From Albidovulum sp. (GTDB taxonomy: Bacteria; Pseudomonadota; Alphaproteobacteria; Rhodobacterales; Rhodobacteraceae), in NCBI GenBank assembly GCA_030837825.1, contig JAUQYB010000001.1:1-48542 (forward strand): DNA of 48,542 nt, written 5' to 3'. Numbering within the stretch: the stretch's first letter is position 1; each line of letters begins with the position of its first letter. The position numbers were made by a program, and so were the translations under genes. The notes below the pieces were generated by a model. That model searched no databases, had not been told where the DNA came from, and was given only the letters and a program-made list of their open reading frames with translations. Shown here in pieces: positions 26,828 through 36,513 of this stretch.

Positions 26828-27945
26828 CCCTGCCGCCGGCCACAGCGCTCTGGGCCTCGCTGCCGGTTCCCGCGATCATCATCGACGGCGCCGGCCTCAC
26901 CGTCGAGGCGAACCCGGCGGCGGAGCAGTTCCTCAACATCTCGGCGCGGGTGCTGAGGGGCCAGCCGCTCTTTGACCGGCTCGCCGTCGACGCGCCGCTC
27001 GAGGAGGTTCTGGCGCGGGTGCGCGGCGACCAGTCCTCGCTCTTCATCAACGATGTCGACGTCGGCACGGGCGAGCGCACGCCGGTGCTGTGCAACCTTC
27101 AGGCCGCACCGCTGGCCGACGCGCCCGGCCATGTGCTTCTGCTCATCTCGCCGCGCGAATTTGCCGAACGGATCGGCCGCGGGCAGGGGACGCGCCACGC
27201 CGCCCGGTCGGCGATCGGCATGGCAGAGATGCTCGCCCACGAGATCAAGAACCCGCTGGCCGGGATCGCCGGCGCGGCGCAGCTTCTGGCGATGACGCTC
27301 CCGGCCGAGGACATCGAGCTGGCCGACCTCATCGTCGCCGAGACGCGGCGGATCGTGAAGCTTCTCGAACAGGTCGAGCAGTTCGGCAACCTGCGCCCGC
27401 CCGAGGCGCGGGCGGTGAACATCCATGACGTCCTCGACCGCGCGCGCCGCTCCGCGCTCGTCGGCTTTGCCGCCCACATGGCGATCGTCGAGGACTACGA
27501 CCCCTCGCTGCCGCCGACGCTGGGGGATGCCGATCAACTGTTGCAGGTGGTTCTCAACCTTCTGAGGAACGCGGCCGAAGCCTCTGGCGGGAAACGCGGA
27601 ACCATCCGCCTGCGCACGTTCTACGATCACGCGCTGAGGCTGCGTCGCGCGGGCGGTGGCGGCATCGCGCTGCCGTTGCAGGTCGAGATCGCCGACGACG
27701 GGCCCGGCATTCCGCCCGAGATCACCGAGTCGATCTTCGATCCCTTCGTGTCGGGGCGCGAGAACGGCACCGGCCTCGGCCTTGCGCTGGTGTCGAAGAT
27801 CGTGGCGGATCACGGCGGCTGGATAACCGCCGAATCCGCTCCCGGCCGGACGGTCTTCCGCCTGTCGCTGCCGCTCGCCCCCCCGCTCGTGGCACCTCCG
27901 CCCGATGCCCCGCGCGGCGTCCCGCATTCCGAGGAGACCGCCTGA
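26824..27945 (+). CDS. ntrB: Nitrogen regulation sensor kinase NtrB
   Basis: A 373-residue cytoplasmic kinase/phosphatase that controls NtrC according to nitrogen status through PII. An N-terminal PAS domain (residues about 10-110) precedes the H-box [20 protein letters not shown] with the phosphorylated His at 139. The N-box ([13 protein letters not shown]), G1 (DDGPGIP) and G2 (GTGLGLAL) follow. There is no membrane segment. It overlaps dusB by ATGA and ntrC by TGATG, so the three are translationally coupled. Confidence 0.96.
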   Translation: MTLPPATALWASLPVPAIIIDGAGLTVEANPAAEQFLNISARVLRGQPLFDRLAVDAPLEEVLARVRGDQSSLFINDVDVGTGERTPVLCNLQAAPLADAPGHVLLLISPREFAERIGRGQGTRHAARSAIGMAEMLAHEIKNPLAGIAGAAQLLAMTLPAEDIELADLIVAETRRIVKLLEQVEQFGNLRPPEARAVNIHDVLDRARRSALVGFAAHMAIVEDYDPSLPPTLGDADQLLQVVLNLLRNAAEASGGKRGTIRLRTFYDHALRLRRAGGGGIALPLQVEIADDGPGIPPEITESIFDPFVSGRENGTGLGLALVSKIVADHGGWITAESAPGRTVFRLSLPLAPPLVAPPPDAPRGVPHSEETA

Positions 27946-29315
27946 TGGATGGCACCGTTCTTGTCGCCGACGACGACCGCACCATCCGCACCGTGCTCAC
28001 CCAGGCGCTGACGCGGGCGGGCTGCAAGGTCCATGCCACCTCGTCGCTCGTCACCCTCTTGCGCTGGCTCGAGGAGGGCAAGGGTGATCTCGTCATCTCC
28101 GACGTCGTCATGCCCGACGGCAACGGCATCGAGATGCTGCCGAAGATCGCCGCCGAACGGCCCGGCCTGCCGGTGATCGTGATCTCGGCGCAGAACACGA
28201 TCATGACGGCGATCCAGGCGGCGGAGGCACAGGCCTGGGACTACCTGCCCAAGCCCTTCGACCTGCCCGACCTGATGAAGCGCGCGGCCCGCGCGCTGAG
28301 CCAGAAGCGCCACGCCGCGACACCGGCTGCGCCGGCGGCGACCCGGCCCGCCGACGACCTGCCGCTGGTCGGCCGCACCCCGGCGATGCAGGCGCTCTAC
28401 CGGCTGGTGGCGCGGGTGATGAACGCCGACCTGCCGCTGCTCGTCACCGGGGACTCGGGAACCGGCAAGTCGCTCGTCGCCCGCGCCATCCACGATTTCT
28501 CCGACCGGCGGACCCTGCCGTTCGTGACGGCGACCGCCGCCGACCTGCGGGGCATCGACGGGCCCGCGGCGCTTCTGGCACGGGCACGGGGCGGGACCAT
28601 CGTCTTCGACGAGATCGGCGATTTCGACGCCGGGACGCAGGGTCGGATCGTGCGGATGCTCGACGCGCTGCCGGACGCAGCGCCGCTGATCGTCGCAACC
28701 AGCCAGCGAGACCTCGGCGGAGGTCTTGACGCGGGCGGGTTCCGGCCGGACCTCTACTACCGGCTGAGCGGCGTCACCCTGGCGGTCCCGGCGCTGCGCG
28801 AGCGGATCGAGGACATCCCGCTTCTGGCCGAGCATTTCCTCGCCCGGGCCGAACGCGACGGCGCGCCCGCGCGCAGGCTTTCGGCCGAGGCGGGGGCGCT
28901 GCTGCGAAGCTATCGCTGGCCCGGCAACGTCCGCCAGCTCGAGAACACGCTGCGGCGGCTGGTCGTGACCGCGGCCGAGCCCGAGATCGGCCGGTCCGAG
29001 GTCGAGGCGGCACTTGGCGCGACCCCGGCCGAACGCCGGCAGGTCGGCATCGAGGACGCAGGCGAGCGGCTTTCGGCCTCGATCGCGCGCCACCTCAGGC
29101 GCTATTTCGACCTGCACCAGGGCAGCCTGCCGCCGCCAGGGCTCTACGACCGCATCCTGCGGGAAATGGAAGCCCCGCTGATCGAGATCGCGCTCGACGC
29201 CACGGCGGGGAACCAGGCGAAATGCGCCGATCTGCTCGGCATCAATCGCAATACTTTGCGCAAGAAGATCACCGACCTTGATCTTCGCGTGACACGCCGG
29301 CGCAAGTTGATGTAA
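27945..29315 (+). CDS. ntrC: Nitrogen regulator NtrC lacking the GAFTGA loop
   Basis: A 456-residue response regulator. The receiver (1-120) has phospho-Asp at 53. The AAA+ domain has Walker A GDSGTGKS at 169-176, Walker [10 protein letters not shown] and [10 protein letters not shown]. The C-terminal Fis-type helix-turn-helix ends [17 protein letters not shown]. Between TATAADLRG and the Walker B region the usual ELFGHEKGAFTGA stretch is deleted: the frame passes directly to [18 protein letters not shown]. Rhodobacter capsulatus NtrC is known to lack this loop and to activate sigma-70 RNA polymerase, and this protein should behave likewise (inference). It overlaps ntrB by one base. Confidence 0.96.
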   Translation: MDGTVLVADDDRTIRTVLTQALTRAGCKVHATSSLVTLLRWLEEGKGDLVISDVVMPDGNGIEMLPKIAAERPGLPVIVISAQNTIMTAIQAAEAQAWDYLPKPFDLPDLMKRAARALSQKRHAATPAAPAATRPADDLPLVGRTPAMQALYRLVARVMNADLPLLVTGDSGTGKSLVARAIHDFSDRRTLPFVTATAADLRGIDGPAALLARARGGTIVFDEIGDFDAGTQGRIVRMLDALPDAAPLIVATSQRDLGGGLDAGGFRPDLYYRLSGVTLAVPALRERIEDIPLLAEHFLARAERDGAPARRLSAEAGALLRSYRWPGNVRQLENTLRRLVVTAAEPEIGRSEVEAALGATPAERRQVGIEDAGERLSASIARHLRRYFDLHQGSLPPPGLYDRILREMEAPLIEIALDATAGNQAKCADLLGINRNTLRKKITDLDLRVTRRRKLM

Positions 29316-29337
29316 CAAGGCAACAGGAACTGTGGCC

Positions 29338-29355
29338 CGCCGGTGTCAGCCGGCG
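29338..29355 (+). other. Hairpin in the ntrC-ntrY gap
   Basis: CGCCGG (29338-29343) and CCGGCG (29350-29355) with a 6-base loop, 23 bases after the ntrC stop. No U-tract. It may attenuate read-through from ntrBC into ntrYX. Confidence 0.35.
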
Positions 29356-29414
29356 CAGAAGCCACGACAATCGGCGGTGGCCGCAACGTCGGCCGATAAT
29401 TCAGAGGCGCATTC

Positions 29415-31688
29415 GTGCAGGGCCTTGCGCGCGGCACATCCTGGGACCGGTTCACCCGGCTCCGCAGACAACGCCGCTTCCAGAACGCGGTGACACTGGG
29501 CCTTGTGGTGCTGGGCCCTCTCCTGGCGCTTGCGACCTTCGTGGCGCTGGGGCCGCTGGGGCAGGGGGCGAACTCGGCGGCGCTCAGGCTCGTGCTGCTG
29601 GCCGACCTCGTCTATTTCCTCGCGCTCGGCGGCATGGTCCTGTCGCGGCTGGCCCGGATGATCGCGGCGCGGCGGGCGAAATCCGCCGGGTCGCGGCTGC
29701 ACCTGCGGCTCACCGGGGTCTTCGCCGGCATCGCGCTGGTGCCGACGATCCTCGTCGCCATCTTCGCCGGCCTGACCGTCAACATCGGCCTGGAGGGCTG
29801 GTTTTCCGACCGGGTGCGCGGCGTCGTCGGCACCTCGCTTGCCGCCGCCGAAGCCTATCAGGGCGAGCACCGGCAGGACCTGATGACCGATGCGGACGCG
29901 CTTGCGGCCTATATCAACACCGCCCGGCGCAACAGTTTCCTTCTGTCCGACGGTGACCTGCGCCAGATCCTCACCCAGGGGCAGGGCCAGATCCAGCGCG
30001 GCCTGCGCGAGGCCTATGTCATCGACGGCAGCGGCACGATCCGGGCGCGGGGCGAGCGCAGCTATCTCTTCGACTTCGAGGAGCCCGCCGCCGGCGACCT
30101 CGTCCGCGCCAAGGCGGGCGAGACGGTGCTGATCGAGGACTGGGCGAACAACGAGTTCCGCGCGCTGGTGGCGCTGCCGGCCTTCGCCGACCGCTATCTC
30201 TATGTCAGCCGCAACGTCGACGGCCAGATCCTCAGCCTTCTGGACGAGACACGGGCGACCGTCGGGCTTTACCAGCAGCTCGAATCCTCGCGCGGACGGG
30301 TGCTTTTCGAATTCGGGCTGGTCTATCTGGGCTTCGCGCTGATTCTTGTCCTTGCCGCGATCTGGATGGGGCTGTGGTTCGCCGAACGGCTGTCGCGCCC
30401 TGTCGGCCGGCTTGCCGGGGCGGCGCAGCGGGTCGGCGCGGGCGACCTCGACGTGCAGGTCGTGGAGGAGGAGGGCGACGACGAGATCGCCATGCTAGGC
30501 CGGGTCTTCAACCAGATGACGCGCCAGCTCAAGACTCAGCGGCAGGCGCTGGTCGACAGCCACCGCGCGACCGAGCGGCGGCGGCGGCTTTTCGATTCGG
30601 TGCTGTCGTCGGTCACCTCGGGGGTGATCGGCCTCGATGCAGAGGGCAGGGTGGATTTCCTCAACCCGGCGGCAACGCGGCTTGTCAGCCTCGACGCCGC
30701 CGCCGACCACGGTCGCTCGCTGGCCGAGGCGGTGCCGGAATTCTCGGGCCTTTTCGAGCGGCTGCGCGAGGGGATCGGCGAGGTCGCGCAGGAGGAGATC
30801 AAGGTGAGCCGGGCCGGGCGGCTGGAAAGCCTGCTGGTGCGGATGGCGATCCGGCGCAACGCCGACGGGCGGCTGGAAGGCTATGTCGTTGCCTTCGACG
30901 ACGTGACCGAGCTTGTCTCGGCCCAGCGCATGGCGGCCTGGGGCGACGTCGCCCGCCGCATCGCCCACGAGATCAAGAACCCGCTGACGCCGATCCAGCT
31001 TTCGGCCGAACGGATCAGGCGCAAGTTCGCCCGCCTGGTCGGCGACGAGGCGGCATCGCTCGAACAGATGACCGACGTGATCGTGCGCCAGACCGGCGAC
31101 CTCAGGCGGATCGTCGACGAGTTCTCCAAGTTTGCGCGGATGCCCGAGCCCGACCGGCGCGAGCATGACCTGACCAGGCTCATGCACGACGCGGTGACGC
31201 TGCAGGAGGGGGCGTTGCACGGCGCGCGGCTGGTGGCGCGCCTGCCCGAGACGCCGGTGATCGCCGAGTTCGACGCGACGATGATTTCGCAGGCGGTCAC
31301 CAACCTGATCAAGAACGCAGGCGAAGCCGTTGAATCGCTTTTGGAAAAGGGTGCACCGGATGGCTACGCGCCGGAAGTGCGGGTGACGATGCTGCCGGGC
31401 GACGAGCTGATCACCATCCGGATCGAGGACAACGGCATCGGCCTGCCGGAGGACCGGTCGCGCCTGTTCGAGCCCTATGTGACCACGCGCGAGAAGGGCA
31501 CCGGGCTCGGCCTGTCGATCGTCAAGAAGATCATCGAGGAGCATGGCGGCACGCTGACGCTGGACGACGCGCCGCCGTTCGACGGCGCCGGCCGGTGCGG
31601 GGCGGCTGCCGAAATTCGCCTGCCGCGGGCGCGGGCGGGACGAGGACAGAAGGAAAAGGCCGCGGCGGCGGCCGGAGGTAGGACATGA
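29415..31688 (+). CDS. ntrY: Membrane sensor kinase NtrY
   Basis: A 757-residue kinase. Helices at about 25-45, 58-78 and 98-120, plus one at about 298-320, bracket an extracytoplasmic sensor domain (about 121-297). A HAMP domain (LSRPVGRLAGAAQRVGAGDLDV), a PAS domain (about 385-490) and the kinase core follow: [21 protein letters not shown] with His near 518, NLIKNAGEAVE, EDNGIGLP and GTGLGLSIV. A GTG start at 29415 follows AGAGG. Its stop overlaps the ntrX start (ATGA). NtrYX is linked to nitrogen and redox or respiratory control in alphaproteobacteria. The C-terminal tail is Ala/Gly/Lys rich and unstructured. Confidence 0.95.
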   Translation: MQGLARGTSWDRFTRLRRQRRFQNAVTLGLVVLGPLLALATFVALGPLGQGANSAALRLVLLADLVYFLALGGMVLSRLARMIAARRAKSAGSRLHLRLTGVFAGIALVPTILVAIFAGLTVNIGLEGWFSDRVRGVVGTSLAAAEAYQGEHRQDLMTDADALAAYINTARRNSFLLSDGDLRQILTQGQGQIQRGLREAYVIDGSGTIRARGERSYLFDFEEPAAGDLVRAKAGETVLIEDWANNEFRALVALPAFADRYLYVSRNVDGQILSLLDETRATVGLYQQLESSRGRVLFEFGLVYLGFALILVLAAIWMGLWFAERLSRPVGRLAGAAQRVGAGDLDVQVVEEEGDDEIAMLGRVFNQMTRQLKTQRQALVDSHRATERRRRLFDSVLSSVTSGVIGLDAEGRVDFLNPAATRLVSLDAAADHGRSLAEAVPEFSGLFERLREGIGEVAQEEIKVSRAGRLESLLVRMAIRRNADGRLEGYVVAFDDVTELVSAQRMAAWGDVARRIAHEIKNPLTPIQLSAERIRRKFARLVGDEAASLEQMTDVIVRQTGDLRRIVDEFSKFARMPEPDRREHDLTRLMHDAVTLQEGALHGARLVARLPETPVIAEFDATMISQAVTNLIKNAGEAVESLLEKGAPDGYAPEVRVTMLPGDELITIRIEDNGIGLPEDRSRLFEPYVTTREKGTGLGLSIVKKIIEEHGGTLTLDDAPPFDGAGRCGAAAEIRLPRARAGRGQKEKAAAAAGGRT

Positions 31689-33100
31689 GCGACATTCTGA
31701 TCGTCGATGACGAACGCGATATCCGGGAACTGATTTCGGACATCCTGAAGGACGAGGGCTTCACCACCCGGCTCGCGGCCAACTCGGACGAGTGCATGTC
31801 CGAGATCAACGCCGAACCGCCGGGGCTGATGATCCTCGACATCTGGCTGAAGGACAGCCGGATGGACGGGATCGACATCCTCAAGTCGGTCAAGCGCGAC
31901 AACCCCGACGTGCCGATCATCATCATCTCGGGTCACGGCAACATCGAGATCGCGGTGGCGGCGATCAAGCAGGGCGCCTACGACTTCATCGAGAAGCCGT
32001 TCAACATCGACCAGCTCACCGTGGTGATCAGCCGGGCGATGGAAACCTCGCGGCTGAGGCGCGAGAACGCGTCGCTGCGGCGGCGCGACGTGACCTCGTC
32101 GGACATGATCGGATCCTCGCCCGCCTTCCGGGCGCTGAAGGGTCAGCTCGACAAGGTCACCAAGTCGAACGGACGGGTGATGCTGACCGGCCAGCCGGGA
32201 TCGGGCAAGGAAGTGGCCGCGCGCTACATCCACGTCCATTCCAACCGGGCAAGCGGCCCCTTCGTCACGATGTCCTCGGCCTCGATCGAGCCGGATCGGA
32301 TGGAGGGTGTGCTCTTCGGGCGGGAAACCACCGAGCGCGGGGTCGAAAAGGGGCTTCTGGAACAGGCGCATGGCGGCATCGTCTATTTCGACGAGGTGGC
32401 CGACATGCCGCTCGGCACCCAGTCGAAAATCCTCCGCGTGCTGACCGAACAGCAGTTCACCCGGGTCGGCGGGTCCGACAAGGTGCGGGTGGACCTGCGG
32501 GTGATCTCGTCGACGACCTGCGACCTCAGGGCCGAGATCGCCGCCGGCCGCTTCCGCCAGGAGCTTTTCGACCGGCTGAACGTGGTGCCGATCGCCGTGC
32601 CCTCGCTCGAGGAACGGCGCGAGGACATCCCCGAGCTTGCCCGCCATTTCATCGAATGGTTCAACAAGAGCCAGGGCCTGCCGCTCCGGCTGCTCAGCGA
32701 GGAGGCCGAGGCGCTGATGCAGACGATGGCCTGGCCCGGCAACATCCGCCAGCTCAGGAACGTCATCGAGCGCGTGCTGATCCTTGGCGAGGCCGGCGGG
32801 CAGATCGAGGCGCGCGAACTGCCCGGGCAGGGCGAGGGGCAGGCCGACGAGGGCCGGATCGTCCTGTCAGGCGGGCTCGCCACGCTGCCGCTGCGCGAGG
32901 CGCGGGAACTGTTCGAGCGCGAATACCTGCTGACCCAGATCAACCGCTTCGGCGGCAACATCAGCCGCACCGCCACCTTCGTCGGCATGGAGCGCTCGGC
33001 GCTGCACCGCAAGCTGAAGTCGCTCGGCGTCGTGACGACCTCCAAATCCGGGGCGCGGATCGCCCATCTGGAGGACGAGGACGAGGAAGAGGACGCCTGA
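31685..33100 (+). CDS. ntrX: Response regulator NtrX, also without GAFTGA
   Basis: A 471-residue NtrC-family regulator. The receiver has phospho-Asp at 52 in LDIWLKDSRMDG. The AAA+ domain has Walker A GQPGSGKE near 169-176 and Walker B IVYFDEVADM. At the position of the sigma-54 contact loop it reads VLFGRETTERGVEKGLLEQAHGG, with no GAFTGA. A C-terminal Fis-type helix-turn-helix (NISRTATFVGMERSALHRKLKSL) precedes an acidic tail of Asp and Glu. It should bind DNA and be phosphorylated by NtrY but not drive sigma-54 open-complex formation in the classical way (inference from the missing loop). Confidence 0.95.
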   Translation: MSDILIVDDERDIRELISDILKDEGFTTRLAANSDECMSEINAEPPGLMILDIWLKDSRMDGIDILKSVKRDNPDVPIIIISGHGNIEIAVAAIKQGAYDFIEKPFNIDQLTVVISRAMETSRLRRENASLRRRDVTSSDMIGSSPAFRALKGQLDKVTKSNGRVMLTGQPGSGKEVAARYIHVHSNRASGPFVTMSSASIEPDRMEGVLFGRETTERGVEKGLLEQAHGGIVYFDEVADMPLGTQSKILRVLTEQQFTRVGGSDKVRVDLRVISSTTCDLRAEIAAGRFRQELFDRLNVVPIAVPSLEERREDIPELARHFIEWFNKSQGLPLRLLSEEAEALMQTMAWPGNIRQLRNVIERVLILGEAGGQIEARELPGQGEGQADEGRIVLSGGLATLPLREARELFEREYLLTQINRFGGNISRTATFVGMERSALHRKLKSLGVVTTSKSGARIAHLEDEDEEEDA

Positions 33101-33126
33101 CCGGCGCCTCAGCGGCACCACACGGG

Positions 33127-33159
33127 CCCCGGTCCGGCCCCGGTCCGGCCCCGATCCGG
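33127..33159. repeat. Three tandem 11-base repeats between ntrX and trkA
   Basis: CCCCGGTCCGG at 33127-33137 and 33138-33148, then CCCCGATCCGG at 33149-33159 (one change). They lie 27 bases after the ntrX stop and 63 before the trkA start. Copy number could vary by slippage; function unknown. Confidence 0.7.
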
Positions 33160-33222
33160 GCGGCGTTGACCCGGCGGGGGCGCGCGCCTATCAAGGGCGC
33201 CAGCTTCATCCGGGAGCGGGAC

Positions 33223-34599
33223 ATGAAAGTCATCATCTGCGGCGCCGGCCAGGTCGGCTGGCAGATCGCCCGCCACCTCTCGGGCGAGAAGAACGATGTC
33301 ACCATCGTCGACTACAACGCGGACCTTGTCCGCCGCGCCACGGAAACCCTCGACGTGCAGGGCGTGGCGGGTTTCGCCTCCTACCCGGACGTGCTGGAGC
33401 GTGCGGGCGCGCGCGATGCCGACATGATCGTGGCGGCGACGCATTCGGACGAGGTGAACATGGTCACCTGCCAGGTGGCCCATTCGATCTTCGGCATCAC
33501 CCGCAAGATCGCACGCCTCAGGGCGCGGTCCTACATGGACGCGATCTATTCCGATCTCTATCGCCGCGACCATCTGCCGATCGACGTGGTGATCAGCCCC
33601 GAGCGCGAGGTGGCGGAGGCGGCGCTGCAAAGGCTCGCCGCACCCTCGACCTTCGACACCGAGAGCTTCATGAACGGCCGCGCGCAGCTTCTCGGCATCT
33701 CGCTCGACGAGGACTGCCCGGTGCTCAACACCCCGCTCCGGCAGCTCACCGACCTGTTCTCGACGCTCCGCGCCATCGTCGTCGGCATCCGGCGCGAGGG
33801 GCGGCTCTTTGCCCCCGAGCCGAACGACCAGCTTTTCGCCGGCGACCAGGTCTATGTCTTCACCCATGTCGAGGACGTCAACCGCACGCTCGACATCTTC
33901 GGCAAGGCGACGAAGAAGCAGGAGCGGATCGTCATCATCGGCGGCGGCAACGTCGGCCTTGCCGTGGCTCAGGCGCTGGAGGCGCGGACCGACCGGATTC
34001 GTGCCAAGATCATCGAGAAGAACCGCCTGCAAGCGGAACGGGCGGCCGATTCGCTGCAGCGCACCATCGTTCTGAACGGCGACGGGATGAGCGCCGAGCT
34101 TCTGGCCGAGGCGAACATCGACCGGACGGACGCGGTTCTCGTCGTCACCGACGACGACAAGACCAACATCCTCGCGGCGGTCCGCGCCAAGCAGGCCGGC
34201 TGCCGGATGGCGATCGCGCTGGTCAACGACCCGACGCTGGTGCCGCTGATGGGGGCGCTCGACATCGACGCCTACATCAACCCGCGCGCCACCACCGTCT
34301 CGTCGATCCTGCGCCATATCCGCCACGGCCGCGTTCGGGCGATCTATTCCATCGGCGATGCCGAGGCCGAGGTGATCGAGGCGCAGGTGCTCTCGACCTC
34401 GCCGATCGCCGGGCGGCTGGTGCGCGAGATCGAGTTCCCCGAGGGGGTGCTGATGGGCGCGCTGATGAAGGGCGACAAGGTGGTGAAGCCCACCGGCGAC
34501 ACGCGGGTGGACGAGGGCGACGTGATCGCTCTCTTCTGCATGTCTGAGGACGTGCCCGAGGTCGAGCGGCTCCTCCAGGTCTCGATCGACTTCTTCTGA
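33223..34599 (+). CDS. trkA: Trk potassium uptake regulatory subunit TrkA
   Basis: A 458-residue peripheral protein with two Rossmann (RCK-N) units. The first starts MKVIICGAGQVGWQIARHL; the second starts RIVIIGGGNVGLAVAQALE near residue 228. Each is followed by a TrkA-C domain (about 140-220 and 370-458). NAD/ATP binding gates the TrkH channel. ATG 33223 follows GGGAGCGGG. It ends three bases before trkH, so the two form one unit downstream of ntrX. Confidence 0.95.
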   Translation: MKVIICGAGQVGWQIARHLSGEKNDVTIVDYNADLVRRATETLDVQGVAGFASYPDVLERAGARDADMIVAATHSDEVNMVTCQVAHSIFGITRKIARLRARSYMDAIYSDLYRRDHLPIDVVISPEREVAEAALQRLAAPSTFDTESFMNGRAQLLGISLDEDCPVLNTPLRQLTDLFSTLRAIVVGIRREGRLFAPEPNDQLFAGDQVYVFTHVEDVNRTLDIFGKATKKQERIVIIGGGNVGLAVAQALEARTDRIRAKIIEKNRLQAERAADSLQRTIVLNGDGMSAELLAEANIDRTDAVLVVTDDDKTNILAAVRAKQAGCRMAIALVNDPTLVPLMGALDIDAYINPRATTVSSILRHIRHGRVRAIYSIGDAEAEVIEAQVLSTSPIAGRLVREIEFPEGVLMGALMKGDKVVKPTGDTRVDEGDVIALFCMSEDVPEVERLLQVSIDFF

Positions 34600-34602
34600 C
34601 CC

Positions 34603-36117
34603 ATGCGCCGCATTTCCGATCTTCCGTTCATCGTCATCCTGATGGGGATCGGGTCGATCGCGATGTTTCTGCCCGCGGCCCACGGCTTTGCCGCCCGCGA
34701 TTACGATGTGTCGCGCGCCTTCTTCTATTCGGGCACGATCTGCGGGATGCTGACGGTGCTTCTGGGCATCGCCACCGCCGCCAACCGCGGCGGGCATCCC
34801 GCCCGAAGCCAGCTTCTGACGCTGCTGGCCACGTTCACCGCGCTGCCGGTCATGCTGGCACTGCCCTTCTCCGAAGCGGTGCCGTCGACGACCTTCTTCA
34901 GCGCCTGGTGGGAAATGGTGTCCTCGCTCACCTCCACCGGCGCCTCGCTGTTCGAGCCCGACCGCCTGCCGGCCACGGTCCATCTCTGGCGGGCGCTCGT
35001 CGGCTGGATGGGGGGCTTCTTCGTCCTCGTCACCGCCGCGGCGATCCTTGCGCCGATGAACCTTGGCGGGTTCGAGGTGCTGAGCGGCGCGCCCGCGGGG
35101 CAGGGGGCGGTGTTCTCCGGCCAGGCGGCAAGGGTGGCAGGCCCGGCCGACCGCATCCGCCGCCAGACGCTGACGCTGTTGCCGGCCTACGCCGGGCTCA
35201 CGCTCGCGCTCTGGATCGGGCTCATCCTCGGCGGCGACGGGGCGCTGACGGCCGCCTGCCACGCGATGTCGACACTGTCGACCTCGGGCATCTCGCCGAA
35301 GGGCGGGCTTGCCGGAAACGGTGCGGGGATCTGGGGCGAGGTCACGATCTTCGTGTTCCTGATCTTCGGCCTGTCCCGCAGGCTCTATCCTTCGGGGCGG
35401 ACGGTTCGCGACGCCCGCAGCCTGAAGAGCGACCCGGAGTTGCGGATGGCGCTCCTGATCGTCACGGTGGTGCCGGCGCTCCTGTTCCTGCGCCACTGGA
35501 TCGGCGCGCTCGAGGTCGACGAGGTGAAGGACACCGGCGCGGCGCTGCGCGCGCTCTGGGGCACGGTCTTCACGGTGCTGTCGTTCCTGACGACGACCGG
35601 CTTCGAATCCGCCGCCTGGGCCGAGGCGCGGGATTGGTCCGGCCTCGCCTCACCGGGCCTCATCCTCGCCGGGCTCGCGGTGATCGGCGGCGGGGTGGCG
35701 ACGACCGCGGGCGGCGTCAAGCTTTTGCGCGTCTATGCGCTGTTCCGTCACGGCGAACGCGAGATCGAGCGGCTGATCCATCCGGCGTCGCTCGGCGGCG
35801 GCGGCCCCGAGGCGCGGAGGCTGCGCCGGCAGGGCGCGCAGATGGCCTGGATCTTCTTCATGCTGTTCGCGCTCTCGATCGCGGTCACGATGCTGGCGCT
35901 CGCACTCTGCGGGCTCGACTTCGTGGCATCGACATCCTTCGCGGTGGCAGCGCTGTCGACCACCGGCCACCTCACCGCGCTCGCGGCCGAAACGCCGCTA
36001 TCGTGGTCCGAACTCAACGACGCGGCGCGTGCGATCACGGCGGGCGCGATGGTGCTGGGCCGGCTCGAGACGCTGGCGATCATCGCGCTGCTCAACCCCG
36101 ACTTCTGGCGGGCTTAG
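34603..36117 (+). CDS. trkH: Trk potassium transporter membrane subunit TrkH
   Basis: A 504-residue membrane protein with the four M1-P-M2 repeats of the TrkH/KtrB family. The four selectivity filter segments can be read: SSLTSTGASLFEP, MSTLSTSGISPKG, LTTTGFES and LSTTGHLTA. GGGVATTAGGVKLLRVY marks the intramembrane loop region after the third repeat. It starts 3 bases after trkA. Together they import K+, and in Rhodobacteria the position next to ntrYX is conserved. Confidence 0.95.
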   Translation: MRRISDLPFIVILMGIGSIAMFLPAAHGFAARDYDVSRAFFYSGTICGMLTVLLGIATAANRGGHPARSQLLTLLATFTALPVMLALPFSEAVPSTTFFSAWWEMVSSLTSTGASLFEPDRLPATVHLWRALVGWMGGFFVLVTAAAILAPMNLGGFEVLSGAPAGQGAVFSGQAARVAGPADRIRRQTLTLLPAYAGLTLALWIGLILGGDGALTAACHAMSTLSTSGISPKGGLAGNGAGIWGEVTIFVFLIFGLSRRLYPSGRTVRDARSLKSDPELRMALLIVTVVPALLFLRHWIGALEVDEVKDTGAALRALWGTVFTVLSFLTTTGFESAAWAEARDWSGLASPGLILAGLAVIGGGVATTAGGVKLLRVYALFRHGEREIERLIHPASLGGGGPEARRLRRQGAQMAWIFFMLFALSIAVTMLALALCGLDFVASTSFAVAALSTTGHLTALAAETPLSWSELNDAARAITAGAMVLGRLETLAIIALLNPDFWRA

Positions 36118-36279
36118 GCATACCCCCCGCCGACGGTGGCGATCGACGCTGAAATTGGGGGTGGAAAGTCGCGGAATCTTACGCATACTTACCGCCAAGT
36201 CCCCGGTGCAGCGCCGAGGGGCGGGATACCGCGCGACAGACAAAAAAACCGGCTAGAAAAGTACAAGGCGACGATAATC

Positions 36280-36513
36280 ATGGCTGCCGACAAACAGAAT
36301 TTGCAGGATGCCTTTCTCAATCATGTGCGCAAGGCCAAGATCCCGGTCACGATCTTCCTGATCAACGGGGTCAAGCTGCAGGGCGTGATCACCTGGTTTG
36401 ACAACTTCTGCGTGCTCCTGCGCCGCGACGGACAGTCGCAGCTTGTCTACAAGCACGCGATCTCGACGATCATGCCGGGACAGCCGATCTCGCTTTACGA
36501 GGGCGAAGACTGA
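36280..36513 (+). CDS. hfq: RNA chaperone Hfq
   Basis: A 77-residue Sm-like protein forming a hexameric ring that pairs small RNAs with mRNAs. The Sm1 region is [29 protein letters not shown] (residues about 7-35) and the Sm2 motif is [13 protein letters not shown]. The C-terminal tail is short, as usual in alphaproteobacteria. ATG 36280 follows AAGG. The 162-base leader after trkH is AT-richer than the surroundings and probably holds its own promoter. The stop overlaps the proposed CTG start of hflX. Confidence 0.97.
   Translation: MAADKQNLQDAFLNHVRKAKIPVTIFLINGVKLQGVITWFDNFCVLLRRDGQSQLVYKHAISTIMPGQPISLYEGED

Noticed and set aside
33109..35496. 795-codon antisense frame over trkA and trkH
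   Set aside because: Shadow of two clear genes; repetitive charged composition without domains.
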